From NCBI GenBank assembly GCA_902618565.1, contig CACNAX010000004.1, positions 1-64,000 of the forward strand: a stretch of DNA of 64,000 nt, in the 5' to 3' direction. The stretch is from an uncultured Pelagibacteraceae bacterium. GTDB lineage: Bacteria; Pseudomonadota; Alphaproteobacteria; Pelagibacterales; Pelagibacteraceae. The position numbers were made by a program, and so were the translations under genes. The notes beneath the pieces are model-generated. The model searched no databases. It saw only the letters and a program-made list of their open reading frames with translations, and was not told the origin of the DNA. Shown here one piece after another: positions 53,927 to 64,000 of this stretch; the stretch's first letter is position 1; every line of letters starts with the position of its first letter.

Positions 53927-54806
53927 TAGTTATTTTTATTTTTTGAAGTATTTCCTCATTTATGAAGGTCATCTTATCCTCCTGGTTAAGAAATTTAATT
54001 CTATGTCTTAATATGTAAGGCAGAGTTTCCTTGATATCTTGATGAGTTACATAATCTTTTTCATGAATAATTGCCCAACCCTTAGCTAAATCCAAGATTT
54101 GCTTTAAACATCTTGCAGAAATATAAATTTTTTGATCAAGAGTTTGAATTACTTGCTCTATTTCAACAACATATTTAAAAATTTCATCTTTTATGGTTAG
54201 CTGATCTTTTTTTTGTTTAATTGTCTCCCAATCAACAGCTTTTGATGAAGCACCATTTAATTTACTTGTATTTTTTAACATCAAAATTTTATCGTTTTCA
54301 TTTAGATCAGATAAAGAAAATGAAATCATAAATCTATCAAGCTGTGAATCTGGTAAAGAACTTGTGCCTGAAGAATCCATAGGATTTTGAGTAGCAATAA
54401 CAAAAAATGGTTCTGGCAGTTTATAACTTTCACCATCTATAGAAACATTTTTTTCTTCCATTGCCTCTAGGAAGGCACTTTGCGATTTGGGACTTCCACG
54501 ATTAAGTTCATCAGCTAAAACTATATTTGTAAAAATTGGACCTTGTTGAAAATTTAACTTCCCATCTGAAAGAATATTAAATCCAAGAATATCACTGGGT
54601 AATAAATCAGATGTAAACTGTATCCTTTTAAAGTTAAGACCAAGATTTTGAGTAATAGCTTTTGCAAATGTAGTTTTACCTGATCCTGGATAGTCTTCAA
54701 TTAAAATACTTCCTTCAGAAACTATTGCAGCCAATGTCAATTTAACTTTATCTACATTAGAAATTATAATTTTTGATGTGTTAGCTATTATTTCATTAAA
54801 TATCAT
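53919..54806 (-). CDS. MoxR-family AAA+ ATPase
   Basis: The 295-residue ATPase has Walker A in IEDYPGSGKTTFAKAI, Walker B in NIVLADELNRGSPKSQSAFLEAMEE, sensor 1 in FFVIATQNPMDSSGTSSLPDSQLDRF, and a C-terminal lid with ISARCLKQILDLAKGWA. MoxR proteins act as chaperone-like ATPases that load or mature partner proteins, often VWA or DUF58 proteins. It lies 12 nt after pilD and overlaps the DUF58 gene. The location beside PilY1, which has a metal-site VWA domain, is noteworthy. Confidence 0.92.
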   Translation of the reverse strand: MIFNEIIANTSKIIISNVDKVKLTLAAIVSEGSILIEDYPGSGKTTFAKAITQNLGLNFKRIQFTSDLLPSDILGFNILSDGKLNFQQGPIFTNIVLADELNRGSPKSQSAFLEAMEEKNVSIDGESYKLPEPFFVIATQNPMDSSGTSSLPDSQLDRFMISFSLSDLNENDKILMLKNTSKLNGASSKAVDWETIKQKKDQLTIKDEIFKYVVEIEQVIQTLDQKIYISARCLKQILDLAKGWAIIHEKDYVTHQDIKETLPYILRHRIKFLNQEDKMTFINEEILQKIKITNG

Positions 54807-54818
54807 TTTGATATTACC

Positions 54819-55580
54819 TTAAAATATTAAAGATTTAATATTACTTTCAAAAATAACATATATCAATGTGGCTAAAATGATATACGGACCAAAAGGAATT
54901 TGTGAAGATATATTTTTTGATCTATTTAATAAACTAGGAATAACATGAATAAGTGCAGTTATAGAAGACAAAAATATTATAAAAGGAATAGATACCCATC
55001 CAAACCAAAATCCAATTGCTCCAAATAACTTGGCATCACCTAAGCCCATCCCTTCTTTTTTTCTAATAACCTTATAAATAAATATGATCAACCATATAAT
55101 TCCATAACCAAAAATTCCTCCAATTAAAGAGTTTATATAATTAGGGAACATTGTGTCTAAATTTGGATCAAAAGATTTTATAAAACCTATTATCATTAAA
55201 GAAAAGGTTAAAATATTTGGAATTATAAAATGTTTAAGATCTATAAAAAAAATAATTAAAAAAGATAATGAAAGTATAATTAAATATAAAGTGGTGAGTG
55301 TAACACCAAATTTATAATAAATTGAAGTAAATAGAATTATACTTAATGTTTCTACAATAAAGTATTGAGTAGAAATTTTTTTTTTACAGTTCCTGCACTT
55401 TCCTCCAAGAGCAAGATAGGAAATTAGAGGAATATTATCATACCAATTGATCTTTGTTTTACAATTCGGACAAAACGATCTTCCAGTTACGATACCTTCA
55501 TTTTTTGGAAACCTATATATGCAAACATTTGCAAAGCTACCCCATAGTCCTCCAAAAACTATTACGAATATAAAGTCCAC
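54819..55580 (-). CDS. pilD: Prepilin peptidase PilD
   Basis: The 253-residue membrane protease has the N-terminal methylase part GSFANVCIYRFPKNE, the two-CXXC zinc domain (FCPNCKTKINWYDNIPLISY and KCRNCKKK), and the catalytic Asp in FFIDLKHFIIPN and GMGLGDAKLFGAIG. It cleaves and N-methylates the prepilins listed above. It is the first gene of the minus-strand run pilD-moxR-DUF58-TgpA. Confidence 0.95.
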   Translation of the reverse strand: MDFIFVIVFGGLWGSFANVCIYRFPKNEGIVTGRSFCPNCKTKINWYDNIPLISYLALGGKCRNCKKKISTQYFIVETLSIILFTSIYYKFGVTLTTLYLIILSLSFLIIFFIDLKHFIIPNILTFSLMIIGFIKSFDPNLDTMFPNYINSLIGGIFGYGIIWLIIFIYKVIRKKEGMGLGDAKLFGAIGFWFGWVSIPFIIFLSSITALIHVIPSLLNRSKNISSQIPFGPYIILATLIYVIFESNIKSLIF

Positions 55581-55748
55581 TTAAATTTGATTATAATTTA
55601 ATGTTTGATGAAATGTGAATTAATCCGTCGATTACATATTGTACCAGTAACACGGCATCTTGAAGATGAATATATAAATTTGGCGTATAGACGATAATCT
55701 CCATTGTTGAAAAATTTATCAAAAATTGTTTAAATTGCTAGTAAATAA
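55581..55748. promoter_or_regulatory. Divergent promoter region between pilD and the GAF-PP2C gene
   Basis: The gap is 168 nt. For the rightward gene a plausible promoter is TTGAAA (55707-55712), a 17-nt spacer and TTAAAT (55730-55735), which would give a very short leader before ATG at 55749. A small dyad CATCTT-g-AAGATG lies mid-gap. No hairpin terminator or RNA gene was seen. Confidence 0.4.
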
Positions 55749-57038
55749 ATGATCTTTTTTAAGTCAAAAAAACCTATCGAGCCAGAAAAAGAAGTTTCAC
55801 AAGTTAATGTGGATCTAGAACTGGTCACAAAAATGAATCAGGATTTCGCTTTATCTCTAGATTTGAATGATACCCTAATGAATGCACTTAGAGTTATTAT
55901 TGCAAGACTTAATGCGCAAGCTGCGAATATATTTTTAATTAATGAAGAAAAGAAAAAGTTTGAATGTATCGCATCTCTACATCAAGATTATTTAGATGAG
56001 TATGAGCTAGATTTAAAAGATGGAGTTATGGGTAAAGCTGTCGAACAAAGAAAGTGTATCCGTGTTGGTAACGTAAGAAAAGATGTACGTGAAATAGCGG
56101 AATTTTATTTTGACCTCGATAATAAAACAAATTTTACAACCTACTCAGTTTTATGTTCTCCTTTAATTGCTGCAAATGAATGTATTGGTGTAATCCACTG
56201 TTTAAATAAAAAAACTGATGATAAATTGTTTATTGAGGATGATAGAAAGCTTTTAGAAACTCTCTCTGCACCAGCTGCTTTAGCTATTAGAAATGCAAAG
56301 ATGGCTAAAGAAATGGTCGAAAAAAATAAAATACAAAAAGAAGTAGAAATCGTTGGAGAAATTCAAAGATCTTTATTATCTAAAAATAAAGAGAAAGACT
56401 TTCCTATTTCAGGAATCAATATACCAGCAAAAGTTGTTTCGGGCGACTTTTATAATTTTTCTGATTTAGGGGATGGAAAATATGGATTTGGGGTTGCAGA
56501 TGTGTCTGGAAAAGGGATAAAGTCATCGCTCTTAATGTCTAAAGCATCTAGTTTGTATAGATGCTTAAGTAAAACAAATTTTTCTGCATCTGATTTATTG
56601 TTTCAATTAAATAATGAAATATGTGAAACTATATCAAGAGGTATGTTTGTTACTATGTTAATTGGAATATACGACTCAAATAAAAAAGAGTTGCTGCTTT
56701 CAAGCGCTGGCCACGAACCTCCATTAATTTTATCAGCTGATGGAACTTTTAGTAATTTTTCTGAAGCTGGGCCTCCTTTGGGTATAATGCCTAAAACGAA
56801 ATATCCTGAGCACACCATTCCTTTCGAAAATAGCTCAATGTATATTTTTACAGATGGAATTACAGAGATAAAAAATCCAAATGGGGAAATGTTAGGATCG
56901 GAAGGCTTTGAAAATTATATTAAAAAATATCAATCAACTGCAATTAATGAGAGATTAAAAACAATGATAGATGATATTTTAGGAGCAGGTCATGTACAAA
57001 AAGATGATTTAACAATTGTTGCTATAGATGGAAAATAA
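55749..57038 (+). CDS. GAF-domain SpoIIE/PP2C-type phosphatase
   Basis: The 429-residue soluble protein has a GAF sensor at about 40-195 (ALRVIIARLNAQAANIFLINEE, APAALAIRNAKM), a short coiled coil, and then a PP2C/SpoIIE phosphatase. All metal motifs are present: SGDFYNF (about 231), GVADVSGKGIKSS, FTDGITEI (about 367) and KDDLTIVAIDG at the end. It is of RsbU/RsbP type and would dephosphorylate a phospho-STAS protein in response to a small ligand or redox signal. The STAS protein at 32242 is the only candidate seen. It is convergent with rodA, with stop codons directly abutting. Confidence 0.92.
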   Translation: MIFFKSKKPIEPEKEVSQVNVDLELVTKMNQDFALSLDLNDTLMNALRVIIARLNAQAANIFLINEEKKKFECIASLHQDYLDEYELDLKDGVMGKAVEQRKCIRVGNVRKDVREIAEFYFDLDNKTNFTTYSVLCSPLIAANECIGVIHCLNKKTDDKLFIEDDRKLLETLSAPAALAIRNAKMAKEMVEKNKIQKEVEIVGEIQRSLLSKNKEKDFPISGINIPAKVVSGDFYNFSDLGDGKYGFGVADVSGKGIKSSLLMSKASSLYRCLSKTNFSASDLLFQLNNEICETISRGMFVTMLIGIYDSNKKELLLSSAGHEPPLILSADGTFSNFSEAGPPLGIMPKTKYPEHTIPFENSSMYIFTDGITEIKNPNGEMLGSEGFENYIKKYQSTAINERLKTMIDDILGAGHVQKDDLTIVAIDGK

Positions 57039-58169
57039 CTAATAAGCTGAAATTTGCTCTTGATTATATATTTTACAACTCATAACAATACTTAATCCCA
57101 ACATAATAGATAATAAGGATGATCCACCATAAGACATTATAGGTAATGGCGCACCAACAATTGGTAGCATACCTAAGACCATTGCTATATTAACAAATAC
57201 ATATAAAAAAATTGCTGTAGCAAAACCAAAGCAATATAATTTTGCAAAGAAGCTCCTTGAGACTAGTCCAACATTTATTATTCTATAAATTAATAGTATG
57301 TATAACAATAAAAGTATAATTGACCCAAGAAACCCAAATTCTTCAGAAAAAAGCGTAAATATAAAGTCAGTATGTTTTTCAGGTAAAAATTCTAGATAGC
57401 TTTGAGTTCCTTTTAAGTATCCTTTTCCAAAAAAACCACCAGATCCAATAGCTATTTTAGATTGAATTATTTGATATCCAGCTCCCAAAGGATCTCTGTC
57501 AGGATTAAAAAAAGTTAAAATTCTTGATTTTTGGTAAGGTTTTAAAATGGATATAGCAAAAGGTAATGAGACTAATAACAACAATCCTGAGTAAACAAAA
57601 TATTTGATATTAAGACCTGCCAACCAAATTATAGCAATACCACTTCCTGCAATTAAAATTGAAGTACCTAAATCAGGCTGCTGGATAACAAGATAGCAAG
57701 GAATTATTAATAGTATGATTGGTTGAATTAAAAACTTATAGCTTTGAATATCTGAGCTTTGAATTCTATGATAATATCTTGCAAAACATATTATCACAGC
57801 AATCTTCATTAACTCTGATGGCTGTAAATTTAAAAAGTATAAGTTTATCCACCTTTTAGCTCCTGATGCTGAAATTCCAAAAAATAAAACAGTTATTAAT
57901 AAAAGTAACCCAACAAAATAGAATAAGTAAGCATTTTTATACCAGGTTGAGACTCTCACAAAAGATAAAAGTAAAAATAAACTAAAAAATACTGATAATC
58001 TAATTATATGATTTTTTGTATAAAATGAAAATTTTCCTCCCTCTGTAGAGTAAATCGCAAAGACACTAATTGAACCTATAGCAATGATTAATAATATTAA
58101 TAAATAATCAATTGATCTTAATTTATCTAAAAAACTATAATTGCTTGCTTGTATTCTTTCCCTCAACAT
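57039..58169 (-). CDS. rodA: Rod-shape SEDS peptidoglycan glycosyltransferase RodA
   Basis: The 376-residue SEDS protein has about ten spans. Signatures are WINLYFLNLQPSELMKIAVII, YLVIQQPDLGTSILI, GFFGKGYLKGTQSYLEFLPEKHTDFIFTLFSEEFG (catalytic loop region) and the terminal LPIVGAPLPIMSYGGSSLL. It polymerises lipid II for side-wall growth together with PBP2. It shares one base with the mrdA stop. Confidence 0.95.
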   Translation of the reverse strand: MLRERIQASNYSFLDKLRSIDYLLILLIIAIGSISVFAIYSTEGGKFSFYTKNHIIRLSVFFSLFLLLSFVRVSTWYKNAYLFYFVGLLLLITVLFFGISASGAKRWINLYFLNLQPSELMKIAVIICFARYYHRIQSSDIQSYKFLIQPIILLIIPCYLVIQQPDLGTSILIAGSGIAIIWLAGLNIKYFVYSGLLLLVSLPFAISILKPYQKSRILTFFNPDRDPLGAGYQIIQSKIAIGSGGFFGKGYLKGTQSYLEFLPEKHTDFIFTLFSEEFGFLGSIILLLLYILLIYRIINVGLVSRSFFAKLYCFGFATAIFLYVFVNIAMVLGMLPIVGAPLPIMSYGGSSLLSIMLGLSIVMSCKIYNQEQISAY

Positions 58170-60118
58170 TATGCTAAACTTGTATTTCCATTATTAAATT
58201 GTTCTCTTAATTTATGTCTATCAATAATTCTTTTTATTAATTTACTTGCAAGTGGCGCTGCTGCTTTACTTCCTGAGCCTCCATGTTCAATAATAACACT
58301 TATTGCATATCGTGGATCCTTATATGGCGCAAAAGCAACATACAATGCATGATCTCTTTTTTTGTATTCAATTTGATCAGTATCTAAATCTAGTTCTCTA
58401 TCAAGATCAGTTATTCTTCTTACCTGTGATGTTCCAGTTTTGCCTGCAAATTGATATTTGGGATCATCGTATCGAGATTTATATGAAGTTCCATACTGCT
58501 CGTTTGTAGAACCGAACATTGCATCTAATACAAAATTAATATTAGACTTCTTGTGATACATTCTCTGATAATATTCAACATTAATGTCATCTAAATAATT
58601 TCTTTCATGTAAAGGAAAATTAGATTGATCTAATTTAATCTTATTTAATATATCCTTATAATTTATAGAGTCATCTTTTATGATATGAGGTTTTATTTTA
58701 TATCCTCCATTTGCAATTTGTGCAGTCATTAGACAAAGTTGAAGTGGTGTGGTCTGAATATAGCCTTGCCCAATACCGTTAATTACAGTCTCACCTAAAT
58801 ACCAACTTTGTTCTAATGCACGTTTCTTCCATTTAGTATCCGGAACTAATCCTTTTTTTTCATCGTTATAAAGATCTCCTAGCACATTAGTCCCAAGACC
58901 ATATCTTTTTGCAATTATTGATAATCTGTCAACTCCAAGTAATCTTGCCATTTCATAAAAGTATATATCGCAAGATTGTTTGATGGCATTTCTGAGCTTC
59001 ATGTATCCATGACCTTCTTTTTTCCAACAGTGATATTTTACTCCATATAGTTCATAAGGATGCTTATGACCCTTGCATCTTATTGTTTTATTAGGATCTA
59101 ATATTCCATATTCTAGAGCTGCAAGAGCAACTAATGGCTTAAAAGTAGATCCAGGTGAATAAAGTCCAGCAATAGACTTATTTATCAGGGGTTTTAAAGG
59201 ATTATTTTTTATTTCTTTCCAATCTTTCTGATTAATTCCGTGAGTAAATTTATTTGGATCATAGGTTGGGGATGATGCCATTGCAACTACCTCTCCGGTA
59301 TATATATCCATTGCGCATATTGAGCCTGCTTTTTCTTTAAGCAGCTCTTGGGCATATTTTTGAATTTCAATATCTATAGTTAAATTAACTTTATTACCCT
59401 GTCTTTCTTTAATGTAATCTATTTGGCTTATTCTTTTTCCAGATGCATTAACTTCGTATCTTTTAATACCGTAATTACCTATTAACATTTTTTCTTGTGA
59501 ATTTTCTATTCCATATTTTCCAACTTTTAGACCTGGAACAAAATTTTCTTTTATCTCAGGTTTTTCAAGATCTTTTGGACTAGCATCACCAACATAACCA
59601 ACTATATGTACCAAGTCATTTGCATAGGGATAAAACCTAGATGTCGATAATACAGGTTTTGCACCTTCTAATTCATGTAAATATAGATTAATTTTTGAAA
59701 ATTGTTCCCAAGTTAAATTATCTGAAACTACTAATGTATCCCAAGGTTTTAATCTCTCCTTTTTTTTATATAATTTTTTAATTTGAAACTGATCTAAACC
59801 AATTAAATTTTTAATTTTGAATATTGTTACATCAAAATCGTTAATTTCATCTAATATTAAGTGTAGCTGAAACACTCTATCGTTACTTGCTAGTACTTTA
59901 TTAAAATTATCTACAATTATACCTCTCTGAGGAGGAGTTTTCCATTCACGTATCCTATTTTTATCAGATAAAATTTCATACTTTTCTCTATCAGAAATTT
60001 GTAAATTATATAACCTTGATGATATACCGGCAAAAAGTAATATTTTTGCAGCAGCCAGAATAAACATCCTCCTTGTTATAACTCTACCCTTTTCGATGTT
60101 TCTTCCTCTATTCAACAT
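58169..60118 (-). CDS. mrdA: Penicillin-binding protein 2 (elongasome transpeptidase)
   Basis: The 649-residue protein has an N-terminal membrane anchor (about 17-35), a pedestal domain (PQRGIIVDNFNKVLASN, GKYGIENSQEKMLIGNYG), and a transpeptidase domain with the acyl-acceptor Ser in SPGSTFKPLVAL. The second motif is QSCDIYFYEM (SxD type) and the third is KTGTSQ. It cross-links new peptidoglycan in the Rod complex. It overlaps mreD by 11 nt. Confidence 0.95.
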   Translation of the reverse strand: MLNRGRNIEKGRVITRRMFILAAAKILLFAGISSRLYNLQISDREKYEILSDKNRIREWKTPPQRGIIVDNFNKVLASNDRVFQLHLILDEINDFDVTIFKIKNLIGLDQFQIKKLYKKKERLKPWDTLVVSDNLTWEQFSKINLYLHELEGAKPVLSTSRFYPYANDLVHIVGYVGDASPKDLEKPEIKENFVPGLKVGKYGIENSQEKMLIGNYGIKRYEVNASGKRISQIDYIKERQGNKVNLTIDIEIQKYAQELLKEKAGSICAMDIYTGEVVAMASSPTYDPNKFTHGINQKDWKEIKNNPLKPLINKSIAGLYSPGSTFKPLVALAALEYGILDPNKTIRCKGHKHPYELYGVKYHCWKKEGHGYMKLRNAIKQSCDIYFYEMARLLGVDRLSIIAKRYGLGTNVLGDLYNDEKKGLVPDTKWKKRALEQSWYLGETVINGIGQGYIQTTPLQLCLMTAQIANGGYKIKPHIIKDDSINYKDILNKIKLDQSNFPLHERNYLDDINVEYYQRMYHKKSNINFVLDAMFGSTNEQYGTSYKSRYDDPKYQFAGKTGTSQVRRITDLDRELDLDTDQIEYKKRDHALYVAFAPYKDPRYAISVIIEHGGSGSKAAAPLASKLIKRIIDRHKLREQFNNGNTSLA

Positions 60119-60629
60119 TTTCTTGTTTTAAACCTAGTAAGTAAATTTGATTAAATATTTTTGCCACTGCTGGATAAATTAAAAATGAAAAAAAAGCTGT
60201 TGACATTAAAGCCCCATAACTAATATTTCCATCAAAGAAAATTGCTAATACTGTAAAATGAATTGAGCTAATAATTAATAATGCGATAAAAAATAGTATC
60301 CAATCATAAATTAAATTAGGAACTAGAGTTCTTGCCCTAAAAAAAGATGCAATAACACAGAGTAAAAGATAATTTATTGATGAAACTCCAATTGGTAGGT
60401 TTTGTACAACATCATTAATAACACCTGCGAAAAAAATAAGTCCATAACCAAGCATTTCGGGCTTTCTTAAAACCCAATAAAAAACAATTAAGTGAATAAA
60501 ATTAAAAGATATATTAATTTTAAAAATATTAAATGAAAATGAGTAGCCTGTTAAAGCAAAGAAAAATAATAAAATAATTGGAAAACCATTTAATAGGTAT
60601 TGATAAATTTTTATATCTCCTCTAGCCAT
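60108..60629 (-). CDS. mreD: Rod-shape protein MreD
   Basis: The 173-residue membrane protein has about five spans, with the MreD pattern FYWVLRKPEMLGYGLIFFAGVINDVVQNLPIGVSS mid-protein. It is part of the Rod complex with MreC, RodA and PBP2. It lies 1 nt after mreC and overlaps mrdA. Confidence 0.88.
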   Translation of the reverse strand: MARGDIKIYQYLLNGFPIILLFFFALTGYSFSFNIFKINISFNFIHLIVFYWVLRKPEMLGYGLIFFAGVINDVVQNLPIGVSSINYLLLCVIASFFRARTLVPNLIYDWILFFIALLIISSIHFTVLAIFFDGNISYGALMSTAFFSFLIYPAVAKIFNQIYLLGLKQENVE

Positions 60630-60630
60630 T

Positions 60631-61467
60631 TTACTTATTCACCTGCACATAATTAAGTTGATTTAAATTGCTAAAAAACTTCACGTATTTTTTATTTTCC
60701 TGAATAACTATTTTTCCAACAGGAATTGATGCTGGAATTGTACCATCTGATCCAGAGGTATATACAATTTCGTTTTCTTTTATTTCGTTTTCTTTTGGCA
60801 AGTACTCTAACTCGGCATACTGATCATTCCCATTTCCTGAGAGTATTGCATTGATACCACTTGGCTCAATAATGATTGGGATTTTGCTATTAAGATCATT
60901 AGCCAGTAATACTCTAGAACTCAAAAAGTTAACATTTACAACCTTTCCAATGTAATATAATCGATCTTTAACTGCTGATCCTAATTTAACTCCATTTTTT
61001 TGACCTTTGTTAATTATTAAAGACTTTAAATAAGGACTTTGTTTGTCCAATAAAATCTTAGTTAACATATACTCTTTAGAAAAGAGATCTCTTTCCTCTA
61101 TCAATTTTTTTAAAAGAGCATTTTCTGATTTATAAAAATCAACTTCTTTCCTAAGTGAGTCAAGATCAAGATCCTTATCTCTTAAAACTAAAAACTCTTC
61201 ATACATACTCATATGATCTTGGTAGAGGTAGTATTTGTCTTTTACATATTTAAATGGGCTAGATACGACATATGAACCTCTAAATATTATATCTTTTGTA
61301 ATAGACCTAAATTGATTAACTGGGCCAGTCTTAAAATATTCTAATGATAAAACTAAAATAGATATAATTAATAGTGTAAATAAGGAAAACTTTTGTCTGT
61401 TTCCTTTTTTTAAAAATGCTGAACGAATAGCAATAATAAAGTCATCTCTACTCGATTCTGTTGACAT
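60631..61467 (-). CDS. mreC: Rod-shape protein MreC
   Basis: The 278-residue protein has a single N-terminal span (FTLLIISILVLSLEYF), a coiled coil (LDLDSLRKEVDFYKSENALLKKLIEE) and a periplasmic double beta-barrel domain (LIINKGQKNGVKLGSAVKD, GKVVNVNFLSSRVLLANDLNSKIPII). It bridges MreB to PBP2. It lies 5 nt after mreB. Confidence 0.93.
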   Translation of the reverse strand: MSTESSRDDFIIAIRSAFLKKGNRQKFSLFTLLIISILVLSLEYFKTGPVNQFRSITKDIIFRGSYVVSSPFKYVKDKYYLYQDHMSMYEEFLVLRDKDLDLDSLRKEVDFYKSENALLKKLIEERDLFSKEYMLTKILLDKQSPYLKSLIINKGQKNGVKLGSAVKDRLYYIGKVVNVNFLSSRVLLANDLNSKIPIIIEPSGINAILSGNGNDQYAELEYLPKENEIKENEIVYTSGSDGTIPASIPVGKIVIQENKKYVKFFSNLNQLNYVQVNK

Positions 61468-61472
61468 AATAT

Positions 61473-62507
<1,035 letters not shown>

Positions 62508-63998
62508 TTATATTCCTTTCACTTTTTGATGTTTTATATTTTGAGAAGGTGCTCTTTTCTCACGTTTTATAAGCATTTTATTCAATGCATTTAAATATGC
62601 GTTTGCTGATGCAACTAAAGTATCTGTGTCAGCTGATTGACCTACGGTTGTTCTATCATTTTCTTCAATTTTTACACTAACAGTCGCTTGAGCATCTGTA
62701 CCTTCTGTTACTGCATGTACTTGATAAAGAGATAATTTAACATCGTGAGGGAATAGTTTTTTTATGCATTTAAATATTGCATCAACAGGTCCATCTCCTG
62801 TTTCAGTAGTATTCTTAATATCACCATAGACATCCAGTGTCATTTCAGCTTTTTGTGGTTCCCCTGTTCCGGCAAAAACTTTTAACGATTTTAAATTAAT
62901 TGCATTTATTTTATTATCTACAATTAAACTGTCATCAACTAAAGCAACTATGTCTTCATCATAAATATGTTTCTTTTTATCAGCTAAAACTTTAAATTTT
63001 CCAAATGCAGCTTGGATAATATCGTCTGTAAGATCTGAATAACCTAAGTCGGATAATTTATCTTTAAAAGCATGTCGTCCTGAATGTTTGCCCATTACTA
63101 AAGATGTTTTCTTTACTCCAACACTTTCTGGAGTCATAATTTCATAAGTTTCTCTATTTTTTAGCATTCCATCCTGATGAATTCCTGACTCATGAGCAAA
63201 AGCATTTTTTCCAACTATAGCTTTATTAAATTGAACAGGAAAACCGGTTGCGTTTGAAACTATTTTAGAGGCCTTACTAATTAATTCTGTTTTAATTCCT
63301 GTATTGTATGGCATCAAATCGTTTCTAGTTTTAATTGCCATAACTACTTCTTCTAGTGCAGCATTTCCTGCTCTTTCACCTATTCCATTAATTGTACACT
63401 CTATTTGTCTTACGCCCTCTGAAACTCCAGCCAATGCATTTGCTACTGCTAAGCCAAGATCATTGTGGCAGTGTGCAGATAATATTGCTTTATCAATATT
63501 TGGAACATTATTTTTTAAATGTTTAATTGTTTTTGCAAATTCCTCAGGAATAGAATAGCCAACTGTATCTGGAATATTAATTGTTTTAGCTCCACATTTA
63601 ATTGCAAGTTCAACAGTTTTACACATAAAATCCATATCTGTTCTTGTTCCATCTTCGCAGGACCATTCAACATCATCAGTAAAGTTTCTTGCATATGTAA
63701 CACTTTCTTTTATTGCATCTAGAACCTGATCATTTGTCATTTCAAGCTTGTGTTTCATATGTAAAGGACTTGTAGAAATAAAAGTATGAATTCTAAATCT
63801 TGGAGCATGTTTCAACGACTCATGACATGCATCAATATCTTTTTTTAGTGCTCTTGAAAGACCACATGGAATTGAGTTTTTCATTATTTTACTTATTTCA
63901 GAAACTGCCTCAAAATCTCCTGGTGATGCTATTGGAAAACCCGCTTCAACAATATCTATTCCCATTTCATCAAAAACTCTAGATATCTGAATTTTCTC
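62508..63998 (-). CDS. leuA: 2-isopropylmalate synthase, N-terminus beyond the window
   Basis: The frame is open to the right edge (residues EKIQISRVFDEMG precede the first internal Met), so about 35 N-terminal residues, including the DTTLRDGEQ motif, lie outside. Visible are GIDIVEAGFPIASPGDFEA, the catalytic-domain HCHNDLGLAVANALAG with metal His, NGIGERAGNAALEEVVMA, and the C-terminal leucine-binding regulatory domain (TEGTDAQATVSVKIEEND). It condenses acetyl-CoA with 2-oxoisovalerate as the first step to leucine. It sits directly upstream of mreB. Confidence 0.95.
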   Translation of the reverse strand, partial: EKIQISRVFDEMGIDIVEAGFPIASPGDFEAVSEISKIMKNSIPCGLSRALKKDIDACHESLKHAPRFRIHTFISTSPLHMKHKLEMTNDQVLDAIKESVTYARNFTDDVEWSCEDGTRTDMDFMCKTVELAIKCGAKTINIPDTVGYSIPEEFAKTIKHLKNNVPNIDKAILSAHCHNDLGLAVANALAGVSEGVRQIECTINGIGERAGNAALEEVVMAIKTRNDLMPYNTGIKTELISKASKIVSNATGFPVQFNKAIVGKNAFAHESGIHQDGMLKNRETYEIMTPESVGVKKTSLVMGKHSGRHAFKDKLSDLGYSDLTDDIIQAAFGKFKVLADKKKHIYDEDIVALVDDSLIVDNKINAINLKSLKVFAGTGEPQKAEMTLDVYGDIKNTTETGDGPVDAIFKCIKKLFPHDVKLSLYQVHAVTEGTDAQATVSVKIEENDRTTVGQSADTDTLVASANAYLNALNKMLIKREKRAPSQNIKHQKVKGI

Positions 63999-64000
63999 TT

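Overview
The window is strongly AT-rich, with very short intergenic gaps, many 1-26 nt gene overlaps, an alphaproteobacterial mreBCD-mrdA-rodA block, a homodimeric-type pyruvate dehydrogenase E1 and several high-affinity ABC uptake systems. This fits a streamlined marine alphaproteobacterium of the SAR11 (Pelagibacterales) type. That assignment is an inference from composition and gene content. No rRNA, tRNA, CRISPR array, insertion sequence or prophage was seen.

Layout. (1) 1-16.8 kb is a nutrient-uptake region: the 3' end of a GMC oxidoreductase, a GFA-family protein, an EamA permease, and two complete branched-chain-type ABC transporters. Most of it lies in one minus-strand run of about 12 kb (15694 to 3629), which also carries azlC/azlD, an exported pentapeptide-repeat protein, a CsiD/GlaH-type glutarate hydroxylase and a ProC-like reductase. 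(2) 16.5-25.9 kb holds small housekeeping and metabolic genes: glutaredoxin, a secreted protein paired with an inverse-autotransporter barrel, msrB, a histone-deacetylase-family protein, aceE, a 2-hydroxyacid dehydrogenase, an EamA permease and a DadA-like oxidase. (3) 25.9-33 kb holds two ammonium transporters, each fused to a cytoplasmic SpoIIE/PP2C phosphatase, with the decayed tail of a third copy and a periplasmic heavy-metal-domain protein between the two intact genes. Next come two type IV prepilins, then a STAS anti-sigma-antagonist gene and an RsbW-like kinase gene. (4) 33-55.6 kb is a type IV pilus locus (pilC, pilB, secretin, pilP, pilO, a pilM-pilN fusion, pilT, four minor prepilins, a PilY1 with an unusual insertion, and pilD). 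Embedded in it are an autotransporter-like surface protein and a MoxR-DUF58-transglutaminase trio. (5) 55.7-57 kb is a GAF-PP2C phosphatase. (6) 57-64 kb is rodA, mrdA, mreD, mreC, mreB and partial leuA, transcribed leftward.

The most distinctive feature is a putative partner-switching signalling set: three PP2C phosphatases (two built into ammonium transporters, one with a GAF sensor), one STAS protein with the phosphorylatable Ser, and one RsbW-like kinase. It brackets and interleaves with the type IV pilus locus. No sigma factor or other output protein is visible. A link between ammonium status and pilus or surface behaviour is an inference from gene position.
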